DNA of 41,861 nucleotides, taken from NCBI GenBank assembly GCA_020848815.1, contig JADLHL010000121.1, forward strand, positions 1-41,861, given 5' to 3'. Position 1 is the first letter of the stretch; each line of letters starts with the position of its first letter. This document shows positions 1-8,930 of this stretch, piece after piece. The stretch comes from Chitinophagaceae bacterium. Lineage in GTDB: Bacteria; Bacteroidota; Bacteroidia; Chitinophagales; Chitinophagaceae. Under the pieces are notes generated by a model. It saw only the letters and a program-made list of their open reading frames with translations, ran no database searches and was not told where the DNA came from. The position numbers and the translations under genes were made by a program.

Positions 1-1029
1 GGCGGCATGCTGCTGGAGGCCAACGATTTTGATGCAGCAGATTTGGTGTTGCTCGGTTGCGATGAATGGCGGGGTAAGGGCTCAAAAGCTACGCCTCGCA
101 GTGCCGATGCGGTACGCAAACAACTCTACAATTTATACCTCTGGCACAGTGCCATTCGCATAGCCGATGCCGGCAATGTGAAGCCCGGTGCACAACTGGC
201 AGATACGTATGCTGCAGTAAAAATGGTGATTCGGGAATTGTTGAAAGCAGGTAAGCGGGTATTGTTGTTTGGTGGCAGCCACGATATTACGTTGGCCATG
301 TATCAGGCATTTGCCGAAGAAAAAATGTTGCTGGAAGCCACAGCCGTAGATGCATTGATAGATCTCGATAGCGAAAGCCCTTTTCCGGAGCATAAGTTTT
401 TGCTGGAGATGCTGACCAGCGAACCCAACTATGTAAAACAGTTTAACCTCATTGGCTTCCAAAGCTATTTTGTAAATCCGCAGTTGCTCGAAACCATCGA
501 CAAACTGCGTTTTGATTGTTTCCGAGTAGGCAAGGTGCAGGAAAAAATGGATGAAGTAGAACCGGCCATTCGCAGCAGCCATTTGGTGTCGTTTGATATT
601 GCGGCTATTGCCCATGCATTTGCGCCAGCCACTACTTTATCGCCCAATGGTTTTACCGGGCAAGAAGCCTGTAAGCTCATGCAGTACGCAGGCATGAGTG
701 GCACCAACCGCGTAGCGGGCATTTTCGGTTTTATGGCCAAGGACCCCATGGGACTGACGGCCATGCAGGTAGCCCATATGATTTGGTATTTTATTGATGG
801 CATGCAACGCGACAAGCACGAAGTGCAATTGGAAGACCGTACCGGCTACAACGAATACCACCTGATGTGTGCCGAAATAGAAACCTTGTTTTTGCAAAGC
901 CGCAACACCGGCCGTTGGTGGATGCAACTGCCCGACAAAACATTCATTCCATGCACTTACGCCGACTACCTGGTGGCCAGTCACAACGACTTGCCCGAAC
1001 GCTGGCTGCGGGCACAGGAGCGGATGTAA
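1..1029 (+). CDS. Arginase/formimidoylglutamase-family protein, 5' partial
   Basis: The reading frame is open from base 1, so the N-terminus probably lies outside the window; the first ATG inside is at 7. The fold signature is the ureohydrolase (arginase, agmatinase, HutG) type: a Rossmann-like strand followed by GGSHD near residues 89-93 counted from that ATG, and SFDIAAIAHAFAP near 195-207. In active family members the second motif is DAHxD and the third SxDxDxxDP, which supply the Mn ligands. Here the second motif reads DLDSES and the third keeps only its first Asp. The protein therefore belongs to the fold family but may not carry a binuclear Mn centre. A formimidoylglutamase-like paralogue with another function is the best guess; the reaction is unknown. 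Confidence 0.75.
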   Translation, partial: GGMLLEANDFDAADLVLLGCDEWRGKGSKATPRSADAVRKQLYNLYLWHSAIRIADAGNVKPGAQLADTYAAVKMVIRELLKAGKRVLLFGGSHDITLAMYQAFAEEKMLLEATAVDALIDLDSESPFPEHKFLLEMLTSEPNYVKQFNLIGFQSYFVNPQLLETIDKLRFDCFRVGKVQEKMDEVEPAIRSSHLVSFDIAAIAHAFAPATTLSPNGFTGQEACKLMQYAGMSGTNRVAGIFGFMAKDPMGLTAMQVAHMIWYFIDGMQRDKHEVQLEDRTGYNEYHLMCAEIETLFLQSRNTGRWWMQLPDKTFIPCTYADYLVASHNDLPERWLRAQERM

Positions 1030-1109
1030 TATTCAAATCAGGAATTTTTTTGCGGCAGGCATTTAACAAGCTCTTGCCCGATGTCTGACGGCAATGGCTA
1101 TTTTTGGGC

Positions 1110-3341
1110 ATGAGCCATTTGCCAAACCTTATCACAGATTTGGCACTCATTTTGGGTGCTGCAGGTATTACCACATTGTTGTTTCGCCGTTTGAAACAGC
1201 CGGTGGTGTTGGGTTATATCATTGCCGGCTTGCTGGTGGGGCCCAATTTTTCACTGTTTCCTACGGTTACAGATGTAGAAGGCATTCGCACCTGGGCAGA
1301 GATTGGTGTTATCTTCTTGTTGTTTGCCCTCGGCCTTGAATTCAGTTTTAAAAAGCTGGCAAAAATTGGAGGTACAGCTGGCATTACTGGTACCATCGAA
1401 ATCTTGGCCATGCTGACCATTGGCTTTGGCATGGGGCAACTCATGAGTTGGTCGTTTATGGATAGCCTGTTTCTTGGTGGCATCATTGCTATTTCTTCTA
1501 CCACCATCATCTTTCGGGCTTTTGATGAATTGGGCGTAAAAACAAAACAGTTTACGGGCCTGGTCATGGGCATTTTAATTGTAGAAGATTTGGTGGCCGT
1601 ATTGCTGATGGTGTTGCTGAGTACCATGGCCGTGAGCAAAGAATTTGCCGGTGGCGAAATGCTGATGGCTATTGGTAAACTCTTGTTCTTTTTAAGTCTT
1701 TGGTTTTTGGCCGGCATTTTCATTCTCCCCACTTTTTTAAAAAGAGCTTCAAAATTATTGAGCAGCGAAACCCTGCTGGTGGCGGCCATTGCGCTTTGTC
1801 TGGGCATGGTGGTGTTTGCCGATAAAGTGGGTTTTAGTGCGGCATTGGGTGCTTTTGTTATGGGTTCTATTTTGGCAGAAACCGTGTATGCCGAAAAGAT
1901 TGAGCACTTGCTGGAGCCAGTGAAAAATTTGTTTGGCGCCATCTTCTTTGTATCGGTGGGCATGCTGATCAATCCATTGTTGTTGTGGGAAAATGCCGGG
2001 CCTGTATTGCTGCTGTCACTCACAGTTATTTTGGGTAAACTCATTTTTGTAAGCACCGGTGCATTGGTGGCTGGCCGGCCACTAAAGCAGGCGGTACAAG
2101 CCGGTACCAGCATGACGCAGATTGGTGAATTTTCATTCATCATAGCTACGTTGGGCGTTACACTCAATGTTACCAGTTCATTCTTATATCCCATTGCGGT
2201 AGGTGTGTCGGTACTCACCACTTTTACTACGCCGTACATGATTCGGCTGGCCGATCCAATAATTGGCTGGCTTGAAAAAATATTACCTGCCCGCTGGCAG
2301 CAAAAGCTGCAGGAATATAGCGCCGGTACGCAGGTGCTAAAGGGAGAAAGTGACTGGCGCATTGTAGTGAAATTGCTGATGCAAATGTTAATCATCAATG
2401 TAGTGGTCATCATTGCTATTTTGCTGGCATCCAAATACTTGCTCTATCCATTTATGCATACCATGATTGATACGCAACTGGTAGCCAGTTTGGTGACTAT
2501 TGCCATTACACTCATGGCCATGATGCCTTTTGTGTGGGCACTGATGGCAAAGAAAATTCAACACAGTGCGTACCGGCAGCTATGGCTCGATAGCAAGTAC
2601 AACCATGGCCCGCTGGTAGCAGTGGAAGTTTTCAGGAATGCTTTGGCGGTAGCATTTGTAGCGGTACTGCTGGCACAGCATTTTAGTACGCCCGTAGCTG
2701 TGGGCGTTACAATTGCGGTTATTGCAGTGGTGATGATTGTTTTTCGCCAGCGGTTGCAGCGTTTTTACCAACGCATAGAACAACGGTTTTTAAACAACCT
2801 GCACGAAAAAGAAAAAGCAGCCAAACAGGCACCCAAGCTGCTAACGCCTTGGGATGCTCACTTGAGTAAAATCCGTATTTGTGCTACTTCGCCCTTTATT
2901 GGCAAAACGCTGGAAGAGCTGGCCCTGCGGGAGCAGTACGGCGTCAACATTGCATTTATAGAACGGGGCAATAAACTCTTGTATGCACCTTCCCGTTTGG
3001 AAAAATTATTTCCCTACGATGAAATTGGAGTGATAGGTAACGACCATCAATTGCAGAAGTTTACCGTATTGGTAGAAGAGCAAAATGAAGAAGCGCCAGT
3101 CGCAGATTTGCTGGCTCAGCAAATAAGTTTGGAAAAGGTAGTGGTGGATGAACACAACGGCCTTCGGGGCAAGAGTATTAGGGATAGTGGCATTCGTGAA
3201 ATGACAAATGGTTTGGTAGTGGGTATTGAGCGGGACGGAGAACGAATGTTGAATCCATCATCGGCTACCACGTTTGAATGGAACGATGTGATTTGGCTGG
3301 TGGGCGACCGGCACAAGATTGCACAGCTCAGCAAGGTTTAG
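1110..3341 (+). CDS. CPA2-family monovalent cation/proton antiporter (KefB-like) with TrkA-C domains
   Basis: A 743-aa inner-membrane protein. Residues 1 to about 385 form the Na+/H+ exchanger domain with about a dozen hydrophobic segments; an early RLKQPVVLGYIIAGLLVGP stretch and a later GFSAALGAFVMGSILAET stretch are typical of CPA2 antiporters. Further membrane segments lie around 425-555. The C-terminus carries two TrkA-C-like regulatory repeats (about 585-655 and 665-743). It has no TrkA-N nucleotide-binding domain, unlike KefB/KefC proper. The longest open frame begins with TTG at 1104, but the ATG two codons later is the more likely start. It ends tail-to-tail with the K+ channel gene, overlapping by four bases, so the two may serve K+ homeostasis together (inference). 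Confidence 0.88.
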   Translation: MSHLPNLITDLALILGAAGITTLLFRRLKQPVVLGYIIAGLLVGPNFSLFPTVTDVEGIRTWAEIGVIFLLFALGLEFSFKKLAKIGGTAGITGTIEILAMLTIGFGMGQLMSWSFMDSLFLGGIIAISSTTIIFRAFDELGVKTKQFTGLVMGILIVEDLVAVLLMVLLSTMAVSKEFAGGEMLMAIGKLLFFLSLWFLAGIFILPTFLKRASKLLSSETLLVAAIALCLGMVVFADKVGFSAALGAFVMGSILAETVYAEKIEHLLEPVKNLFGAIFFVSVGMLINPLLLWENAGPVLLLSLTVILGKLIFVSTGALVAGRPLKQAVQAGTSMTQIGEFSFIIATLGVTLNVTSSFLYPIAVGVSVLTTFTTPYMIRLADPIIGWLEKILPARWQQKLQEYSAGTQVLKGESDWRIVVKLLMQMLIINVVVIIAILLASKYLLYPFMHTMIDTQLVASLVTIAITLMAMMPFVWALMAKKIQHSAYRQLWLDSKYNHGPLVAVEVFRNALAVAFVAVLLAQHFSTPVAVGVTIAVIAVVMIVFRQRLQRFYQRIEQRFLNNLHEKEKAAKQAPKLLTPWDAHLSKIRICATSPFIGKTLEELALREQYGVNIAFIERGNKLLYAPSRLEKLFPYDEIGVIGNDHQLQKFTVLVEEQNEEAPVADLLAQQISLEKVVVDEHNGLRGKSIRDSGIREMTNGLVVGIERDGERMLNPSSATTFEWNDVIWLVGDRHKIAQLSKV

Positions 3342-4342
3342 CGTTCTTGCAAATGCTTTTGAGCCTTGGCTATTTGCTCAGCACTGCCCATTACAATCAG
3401 CCGTTCACCTTGCATTAAAATGTAGTCGGGCGTGGGGTTGCGGCGGTATTTGCTATCTACTTGTTTTACACCCAGTACCGTACAGCCGGTTTCCTGCCAC
3501 AGGTTAAGTTCTCCCAGGTTGATGGCCTGCGTTACTTCCAACTCCGTTACCTGAAACTTTTCGTTGTGCTTACTGCTCAGCATCGATAAAAACTCTTGCA
3601 CATCGGGTATCAGTACCAGCGAAGCCATGTAGGCACCACCCAGTTTATCGGGCATAATTACATTGGTAGCACCAGCTATTTTCAGTTTTTTAATGGAGTG
3701 ATCATCACTGGCACGGCTAATGATGATTGTGCTGGGATTGAGCTGCCGGGCAGTGAGTACCACAAACAAATTATCTGCATCGTTGGGCAATGCACTAATG
3801 AGTGCTTTGGCATTCATAATACCTGCTTCCAACAGCACTTCATCTTTGGTAGCATCGCCGGGTATAATCAGGTCTTCATGTTCAGCTGCAGCTACATATT
3901 CTTGCCGTTGTTCTATTACGGTGTAAGTAATGCCATTTTGCCGAAGCACTTCGCAGGCCTGCTTTCCGTTGCGGCCATAGCCGCACACAATTACATGGTC
4001 GTGCATATTGTTGAGTCGTTTACTTTGTTTGTAAAGCCGGTACTGCCGCCGCCATTCACCATCCAGCAGCAGGCGTGTAACCATGGTGATGTAAAATGCC
4101 ACGGTAGCCAAGCTGGCAATGATGAGAAAAATGGTGAAGAGTTTACCCGCATTGCTCAGCGGTTGTATTTCGCCAAACCCAACTGTGCCAACGGTTATGA
4201 TGGTCATGTACAGCGCATTGATCCAGGTGTAATCGTCGATGAAAACATAACCCACGGTACCCACAATGGTTAATGCTGCCAGCAAAAAAACCGGCGCAAT
4301 AAACTTGCGGAGCAATAGCCATCTGGTTATTTTTTTAGACAC
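3338..4342 (-). CDS. Voltage-independent K+ channel with TrkA-N/TrkA-C (RCK) domain
   Basis: A 334-aa protein with a two-helix pore module. The first helix is around residues 13-35. The pore loop carries the K+ selectivity filter TVGFGE at 53-58, and the second helix is near 66-90. A cytoplasmic RCK domain follows: a Rossmann motif VCGYGRNG at 119-126 (TrkA-N, NAD or nucleotide binding) and a TrkA-C-like end. The architecture matches MthK/Kch-type ligand-gated channels. The start at 4342 gives a normal N-terminus with basic residues before the first helix. It is convergent with the antiporter gene. The gating ligand cannot be read from sequence. Confidence 0.92.
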   Translation of the reverse strand: MSKKITRWLLLRKFIAPVFLLAALTIVGTVGYVFIDDYTWINALYMTIITVGTVGFGEIQPLSNAGKLFTIFLIIASLATVAFYITMVTRLLLDGEWRRQYRLYKQSKRLNNMHDHVIVCGYGRNGKQACEVLRQNGITYTVIEQRQEYVAAAEHEDLIIPGDATKDEVLLEAGIMNAKALISALPNDADNLFVVLTARQLNPSTIIISRASDDHSIKKLKIAGATNVIMPDKLGGAYMASLVLIPDVQEFLSMLSSKHNEKFQVTELEVTQAINLGELNLWQETGCTVLGVKQVDSKYRRNPTPDYILMQGERLIVMGSAEQIAKAQKHLQER

Positions 4343-4401
4343 GGCAGCAGCGTTGTAAGGCTTTTGTTGTTAGTTTGACTCACATAAAAATAAGCGGGAA
4401 T

Positions 4402-5721
4402 ATGAACAGGCGGCATGATATTATTCAGGTGTTGGCGATGAGTTTGCTGTTGATGGCATGTGCCACGGGTAAGCAAATGCAACCTGCTACGGAGCGGCAA
4501 GATGCCATGAGAACATTGCTTGAAGATAGCACCTTGCAATACGCACATGTGGGTGTAATGATAGCCGATGCCGAAACACAAAAAGTAATAGCTGCACACA
4601 ATGAGCACAAATATTTTGTACCCGCCAGCAATACCAAACTCTGGACCATGTATGCCGGTTTGAAATACCTCGGCGATAGTCTGATAGCTGGCTATCTGGC
4701 CAACGCCAACGACAGTGTGGTGCATTTTCGTTCGCATGCCGATCCTACTTTTCTGCATCCCGATTACAAATATCAACCACTCGCAAATGTGCTGCAGCAA
4801 TACAAGCAAGTGAATTGGTATAATGCCAGCATGGTTACTACTGCTTATGGCAATGGCTGGAGCTGGAACGATTACGATGCTACCTACATGGCACCCCGCA
4901 GCAGCATGCCCATGTTTGGCAATGTGGCCAGCTTTACATTGCAGGCCAATGGCTATGTAAAAAGCAACCCGGCTAACGTAGCCGGATTAGTGACAAACAT
5001 TAATACATTCAGGGATACAGGATTCAGCATTCAGCGTTTGTTTGATCAGTCATTTTTTACACTGCAATCTGGCAAAACCAAAAGAGCCAATTCCACTTTG
5101 TACATGACGCCCTTATCAACTGTACAATTGGCGGCTACACATTTTGGCAACGACTGGTATTTCGAGCACACATCGGTACCCGAAAACCTGCGCTGGCAAA
5201 AGATATACTCACAACCAACCGACAGCCTGTTGAAACCGCTGATGCATCGCAGCGATAATTTTTTTGCAGAGCAAACCCTACTCATGATTAGTCAGCAGTG
5301 GTTTGGCTACATGAATGAAGGAGATGTAATTGATAGTTTGCTGCAAACAGATTTGCAAGCCATGCCTGATAAACCCCGTTGGGTTGATGGCAGTGGATTG
5401 AGTCGGTACAACTTGTTTACACCAGCCGATTTTATATGGCTGTTGCAGCAATGCCGCAGCGAATTTTCCATGGCTCGTTTGCAAAACATTTTGCCTACTG
5501 GCAATGATGGTACACTCACCAATTATTACAAACCACTGGAAGGAAAACTCTTTGCCAAAACCGGCACACTGGCTGGGGTAGTAGCGCTGAGCGGCTACAT
5601 GACCAGCAAACAAGGGCGGCTGTTGCTACTGAGTGTACAGGTCAACAATCACAATGGTTCGGCAGCATCAGTAAGAAGGGCGGTAGAGAAATACCTGCTG
5701 CATGTGTGGGAGCATAACTAG
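4402..5721 (+). CDS. dacB: D-alanyl-D-alanine carboxypeptidase/endopeptidase, PBP4 type (peptidase S13)
   Basis: A 439-aa periplasmic penicillin-binding protein that trims or cleaves peptidoglycan cross-links. The ATG at 4402 is preferred over an upstream TTG because it gives a basic n-region, a hydrophobic core and a lipobox-like LLMAC ending at Cys20, so the protein may be a lipoprotein. The active-site motifs appear in order: SNTK at 76-79 (SxxK, nucleophile Ser76), SDN in a HRSDNFFAEQ context, and KTG in FAKTGTLAG near the C-terminus. DGSGLSRYN is also typical of S13. It runs convergently toward the M56/TonB gene, with a strong hairpin between them. Confidence 0.93.
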   Translation: MNRRHDIIQVLAMSLLLMACATGKQMQPATERQDAMRTLLEDSTLQYAHVGVMIADAETQKVIAAHNEHKYFVPASNTKLWTMYAGLKYLGDSLIAGYLANANDSVVHFRSHADPTFLHPDYKYQPLANVLQQYKQVNWYNASMVTTAYGNGWSWNDYDATYMAPRSSMPMFGNVASFTLQANGYVKSNPANVAGLVTNINTFRDTGFSIQRLFDQSFFTLQSGKTKRANSTLYMTPLSTVQLAATHFGNDWYFEHTSVPENLRWQKIYSQPTDSLLKPLMHRSDNFFAEQTLLMISQQWFGYMNEGDVIDSLLQTDLQAMPDKPRWVDGSGLSRYNLFTPADFIWLLQQCRSEFSMARLQNILPTGNDGTLTNYYKPLEGKLFAKTGTLAGVVALSGYMTSKQGRLLLLSVQVNNHNGSAASVRRAVEKYLLHVWEHN

Positions 5722-5788
5722 CGATTTTTTGAACCATGAAGGCACAAAGTAAAACACGAAGAGTACCAAGTGATTTGATGTAACCATA

Positions 5789-5825
5789 ATATAAAAGGGA
5801 CCACATCATGCGGTCCCTTTTATAT
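5789..5825. terminator. Bidirectional hairpin terminator
   Basis: Perfect 14-bp inverted repeat (ATATAAAAGGGACC at 5789-5802 and its complement at 5812-5825) with a 9-nt loop. The A/T-rich outer arms give a U-tract on either strand. It sits between the convergent dacB and M56/TonB genes. Confidence 0.85.
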
Positions 5826-5848
5826 GCATTAGAATAGAGATAACAGGA

Positions 5849-7918
5849 TTACTCCAAACGGAAAGTAATGGTTTGCGAAGTACGTGCTACTACTTTTTGT
5901 CCGTTTTGTACAGCAGGTACCCACTTGGGGCCGGATTTAATAATGCGTACCGCTTCTTGCGCCAAACCACCACCGGGGTCGTTCATAGCATAAATGTCAG
6001 AAAGGTTACCTTCTGTATCCACTACAAACTGTACTACTACTTTACCTTGTATGCCTTTGTCTTGTGCTTCATTCGGGTATTGCAGATTACGCTCCAGGTA
6101 TTTTCTCCAGCCATCGTAGTTGCCCGGAAAGGCAGGTGGTGTCTCGGTTTCAGAGAACACAGCGCCAGCTTTTTTGCTGTAAATTTCTATCACCCCTTTC
6201 TCTGCTTCTGCACCATACTTGGCTACTGCAGTGCCGTCTTTCAGCACATTGATGCTACCAATTTGGTCGGGAGAAATTGTTTGCATTTCAGCTGCGGTTA
6301 TGCGTTTACCATCCAGAAAAATAAGCGCTGGCATATTGCCTGAAGTGGCCTCACCACGCAGTACAACTGTTGGTTTACTTTTGGCAGATGGATAACCGGT
6401 GACTACTACTTCATCTGCATGAAGGGTTGTAGTCTGCCCCTGCACTTGTACACTTGGTTTGCCATAGCCCACCACTACTACTTCACCTGGTCCGTTGCTG
6501 GCTGTTGCCGGCTTGCTGTTTTTTGTGAGTGGTTTACCTTGAACCACCACTTCATTTTGCATAGCTCCGGCTACCGTTTTTGGCTGAATCATAATTACCC
6601 CATTCTTCCCTTTTTCACCATACAGCTTCGTAGCACTTTCGCCTTTCAATACATCAATACTGGCAATGGTATTGGGGTCAATTTGTTGCAGCTGGGCTTG
6701 CGTAATTTCTAAGCCTGCATAAATCACCAAGGGTTGTTTTTCAGGATTGCTGCTTATATCGCTAAGGTTGAGTGTAACGCGTTGCTCAGCGGGGGCTGCA
6801 GGTGCTTTTGGTGGCGGTGGTGGTGGCGGCGGCGGCGGTGGAATGTAGTAGCCTTTCTTTTGCGCAGCATTCAGTTCATAGGTGAATTTGCGGCCGTCTT
6901 TCATTTCGTATTTAATGTAGCAGTGACCGTTTTTATCAATCACTTCTGCCTTGCGAATGCTATCGGGTAGCTCTGTCCACTGCCCGTTTGCAGGAGCCAC
7001 AGGTGCAGGTGGTGGTGGCGGTGGTGGTGGTGTTTTCTTTTGCCCATAGGCATTGTCGATGCTTACTACCAGTACAGCGGCAGTAGCTATCATCAGTACC
7101 AGTCCGCTGATGCGGCGCAGGTAGCTGTATTTTGGTTCGTGAGAAGCGGTTATCATGTGTAATCTTCTTTTGAGATGAGCGGTAAAAAAGGGATTGCTGA
7201 GTGCAGGTGCGGGTGTGCCGGTGGCCGCTTGCAATATCATGGCGGCAAAGGCGGCACCATCATAACGTTCAATAGCTTGCTGATCGGCTAAAAATTCGTG
7301 GATGGCATACAATTCGCGGCGCATCAACCAAAAAAACGGGTTCATCCAAAACACAATCAACAGCAGTTCGGCAAACAATTTATCGGCACTGTGTTTTTCG
7401 TGTATGTGGGTGAGCTCATGCTGCAGCATCCGTTGGCCATTGCTACTATCAGGGTCGATATCGCTGCGCCAAAACAGCCACTTAAAAAATGAAAATGGTG
7501 CCGAAGGTTCTTCTGTAATTACCACACTTACTTCGTGAAAATAGGTGGGTGTATTGCGGCGGTACAAACGCACCACCTTCCATACACTACGCAGCAAATG
7601 CAGCAGTAGCAAGCCCGATACGATGAGCATGCTTAAACTGGCATATTCCTTCCAGCCCCAGGCTGTGTTGGGTTGGTATACCAGTACCACATTGTTCCAG
7701 GGCAAGGCTGCTACCATATCTACCACTGCGGTTGGCTCGGCTGGTTGCAGTAGCGGTATGTTCATTAATGGCACCAGTATACTCAGCAGCATGGCTGTGA
7801 GCAGGTAGAATCTGTTCCATTGATGAAACCTTTCGTTGCGCAAGGCTACCCAGTAATAGCCCAATAGTACGGCACTGCAGAGCAGCATTTTCAAGAGGTA
7901 TACAAATACCGGATGCAT
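5849..7918 (-). CDS. BlaR1-like M56 metallopeptidase fused to plug-like repeats and a TonB C-terminal domain
   Basis: A 689-aa membrane protein. The N-terminal 300 residues hold four predicted membrane helices and an M56 peptidase domain with the zinc motif HELTH at 167-171, followed by NPFFWLMRRELYAIHEFLAD. A hydrophobic segment near 270-290 is followed by two polyproline runs (about 297-307 and 362-372). Next come two repeated blocks ending in SIDVLKGESATKLYG and SINVLKDGTAVAKYG, which resemble the plug edge of TonB-dependent receptors. The last 90 residues are a TonB-type energy-transducer domain. The gene lies three bases after the BlaI-like repressor and is surely co-transcribed. In BlaR1/MecR1 the peptidase senses a signal and leads to repressor cleavage; here the signal is unknown. 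Confidence 0.88.
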   Translation of the reverse strand: MHPVFVYLLKMLLCSAVLLGYYWVALRNERFHQWNRFYLLTAMLLSILVPLMNIPLLQPAEPTAVVDMVAALPWNNVVLVYQPNTAWGWKEYASLSMLIVSGLLLLHLLRSVWKVVRLYRRNTPTYFHEVSVVITEEPSAPFSFFKWLFWRSDIDPDSSNGQRMLQHELTHIHEKHSADKLFAELLLIVFWMNPFFWLMRRELYAIHEFLADQQAIERYDGAAFAAMILQAATGTPAPALSNPFFTAHLKRRLHMITASHEPKYSYLRRISGLVLMIATAAVLVVSIDNAYGQKKTPPPPPPPPAPVAPANGQWTELPDSIRKAEVIDKNGHCYIKYEMKDGRKFTYELNAAQKKGYYIPPPPPPPPPPPKAPAAPAEQRVTLNLSDISSNPEKQPLVIYAGLEITQAQLQQIDPNTIASIDVLKGESATKLYGEKGKNGVIMIQPKTVAGAMQNEVVVQGKPLTKNSKPATASNGPGEVVVVGYGKPSVQVQGQTTTLHADEVVVTGYPSAKSKPTVVLRGEATSGNMPALIFLDGKRITAAEMQTISPDQIGSINVLKDGTAVAKYGAEAEKGVIEIYSKKAGAVFSETETPPAFPGNYDGWRKYLERNLQYPNEAQDKGIQGKVVVQFVVDTEGNLSDIYAMNDPGGGLAQEAVRIIKSGPKWVPAVQNGQKVVARTSQTITFRLE

Positions 7919-7921
7919 AGG

Positions 7922-8293
7922 CTACTTGTTTTTGAGTTCCTTCAACAACATTTCGAGGTCTTGCACACTCAGCTTTTTTTGGTCTACCAAAAAGCTGACG
8001 GCACTGCTGTATGAGCCATCAAAATAGCTGCTTACCAATGAGCCCAGGCTTTGCTTGCTGTACTGCGCTTTGCTCATGATTGGCTGGTAAAGGTTGTTGC
8101 GCCCTACGGCTTGTGAGGTTACAAAGCCTTTGTCCATCAAAATTTTGAGCAGCGTAGCTACGGTATTGCTGTGCGGTTGCGGCACCGGCATTGCTTCTAT
8201 AATGTCTTTCAAAAAGCCTTCGCCTATTTGCCACAGGGCATGCATTACCTGTTCTTCGGCCTTGGTGAGTGTCTTTGCGGTTGATTTTGCCAT
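7922..8293 (-). CDS. BlaI/MecI-family transcriptional repressor
   Basis: A 123-aa winged-helix protein. It opens with LTKAEEQVMHALWQIGEGFLKDIIEAMP and a recognition region SNTVATLLKILMDKGFV, both characteristic of the BlaI/MecI family. A dimerisation helix region follows (YFDGSYSSAVSFLV...LEMLLKELKNK). It is the first gene of a two-gene operon with the M56/TonB protein. Two tandem palindromes about 155 bp upstream of its start are likely its own operators. Beyond autoregulation the regulon is unknown; no beta-lactamase is nearby, but the PBP4-type gene is just downstream on the other strand. Confidence 0.93.
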   Translation of the reverse strand: MAKSTAKTLTKAEEQVMHALWQIGEGFLKDIIEAMPVPQPHSNTVATLLKILMDKGFVTSQAVGRNNLYQPIMSKAQYSKQSLGSLVSSYFDGSYSSAVSFLVDQKKLSVQDLEMLLKELKNK

Positions 8294-8448
8294 GGTTTCA
8301 TTTTACTAAAAGGCGTCGGCATAACACATGTGGTTGCAAGAAGTTTTTGTTGCATTTTCAAATGTTTTCCTTCGCACTTCCTCTTTCGTACTTCGTACTT
8401 GTTTTCGGGCGTTTGCAACCACCCGATTGGAATTCCAAACCGAATATA

Positions 8449-8483
8449 ACTAATTTCTTAGTGAAGTAACTAATTCTTTAGTT
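8449..8483. promoter_or_regulatory. Tandem BlaI-type operator palindromes
   Basis: Two near-identical dyads: ACTAA-TTTC-TTAGT at 8449-8462 and AACTAA-TTCT-TTAGTT at 8468-8483. Their centres are exactly 20 bp apart, about two helical turns, so dimers would bind the same DNA face. They lie in the divergent region between the BlaI-like gene and the DUF1801 gene. Assignment to the BlaI-like protein is inference from position and symmetry. Confidence 0.65.
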
Positions 8484-8557
8484 GTTAAAGTTTTATTGGA
8501 GTGAATGAAGCAGGCAGCAATGGAATGATTAAATTACCCGCTATAAAAGGGCTGGTC

Positions 8558-8929
8558 ATGAATAACAAAAAGTATACCTCGGTGGATGAGTACATAGCCG
8601 ACCAGGTGCCGGAGGTGCAAGCAAAATTGCAAACAATGCGGCAGGTGATTCGCAAGGCTGTACCGCTGGCAGAAGAGTGCATCAGCTACTGTATGCCGGC
8701 CTACAAACAGGCTGGTGTGTTGGTGTATTTTGCAGCGCAAAAAAAGCACATCGGGTTTTACCCAACATCATCTGGCATACAAGCGTTTGCCGATGAACTG
8801 CAAGCCTATACTACCTCAAAAGGTGCCATACAATTTCCGCTGAGCAAGCCCATACCCAAGCGGTTGGTAGCACAGATAACCAAGTACCGGTTGCTGGAAA
8901 ATTTGAGTAAACCGACTAAGAAAAAATAG
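8558..8929 (+). CDS. DUF1801 (YdhG-like) domain protein
   Basis: A small cytoplasmic protein of 123 aa if started at the ATG at 8558 (MNNKKYTSVDEYIA); in-frame alternatives are ATG 8525 and GTG 8501. The chosen start has AGGG a few bases upstream and fits the family, which usually begins just before the 'sVdeYia' motif. Family signs are EECISYCMPAYKQ and a KKHIGFYPTSSGI stretch. The family includes YdhG and a Bacillus protein proposed to be a frataxin-like iron chaperone, but its function here is unproved. The BlaI-type palindromes lie just upstream, so it may share that control. Its stop is one base from the stop of ald. Confidence 0.82.
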   Translation: MNNKKYTSVDEYIADQVPEVQAKLQTMRQVIRKAVPLAEECISYCMPAYKQAGVLVYFAAQKKHIGFYPTSSGIQAFADELQAYTTSKGAIQFPLSKPIPKRLVAQITKYRLLENLSKPTKKK

Positions 8930-8930
8930 C

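Noticed and set aside
1214-2434. Long minus-strand open frame of 406 codons
   Set aside because: It lies fully opposite the antiporter gene, has a low-complexity Met/Ser/Thr/Asn-rich composition typical of an antisense frame, and shows no domain.
6812-7035. GGTGGC-type microsatellite-like runs
   Set aside because: They encode the polyproline linkers of the M56/TonB protein on the minus strand; no separate repeat array is needed to explain them.
8341-8402. Tandem TTCGTACT-like short repeat upstream of the BlaI-like gene
   Set aside because: Only about two imperfect units; too short to support a functional repeat.
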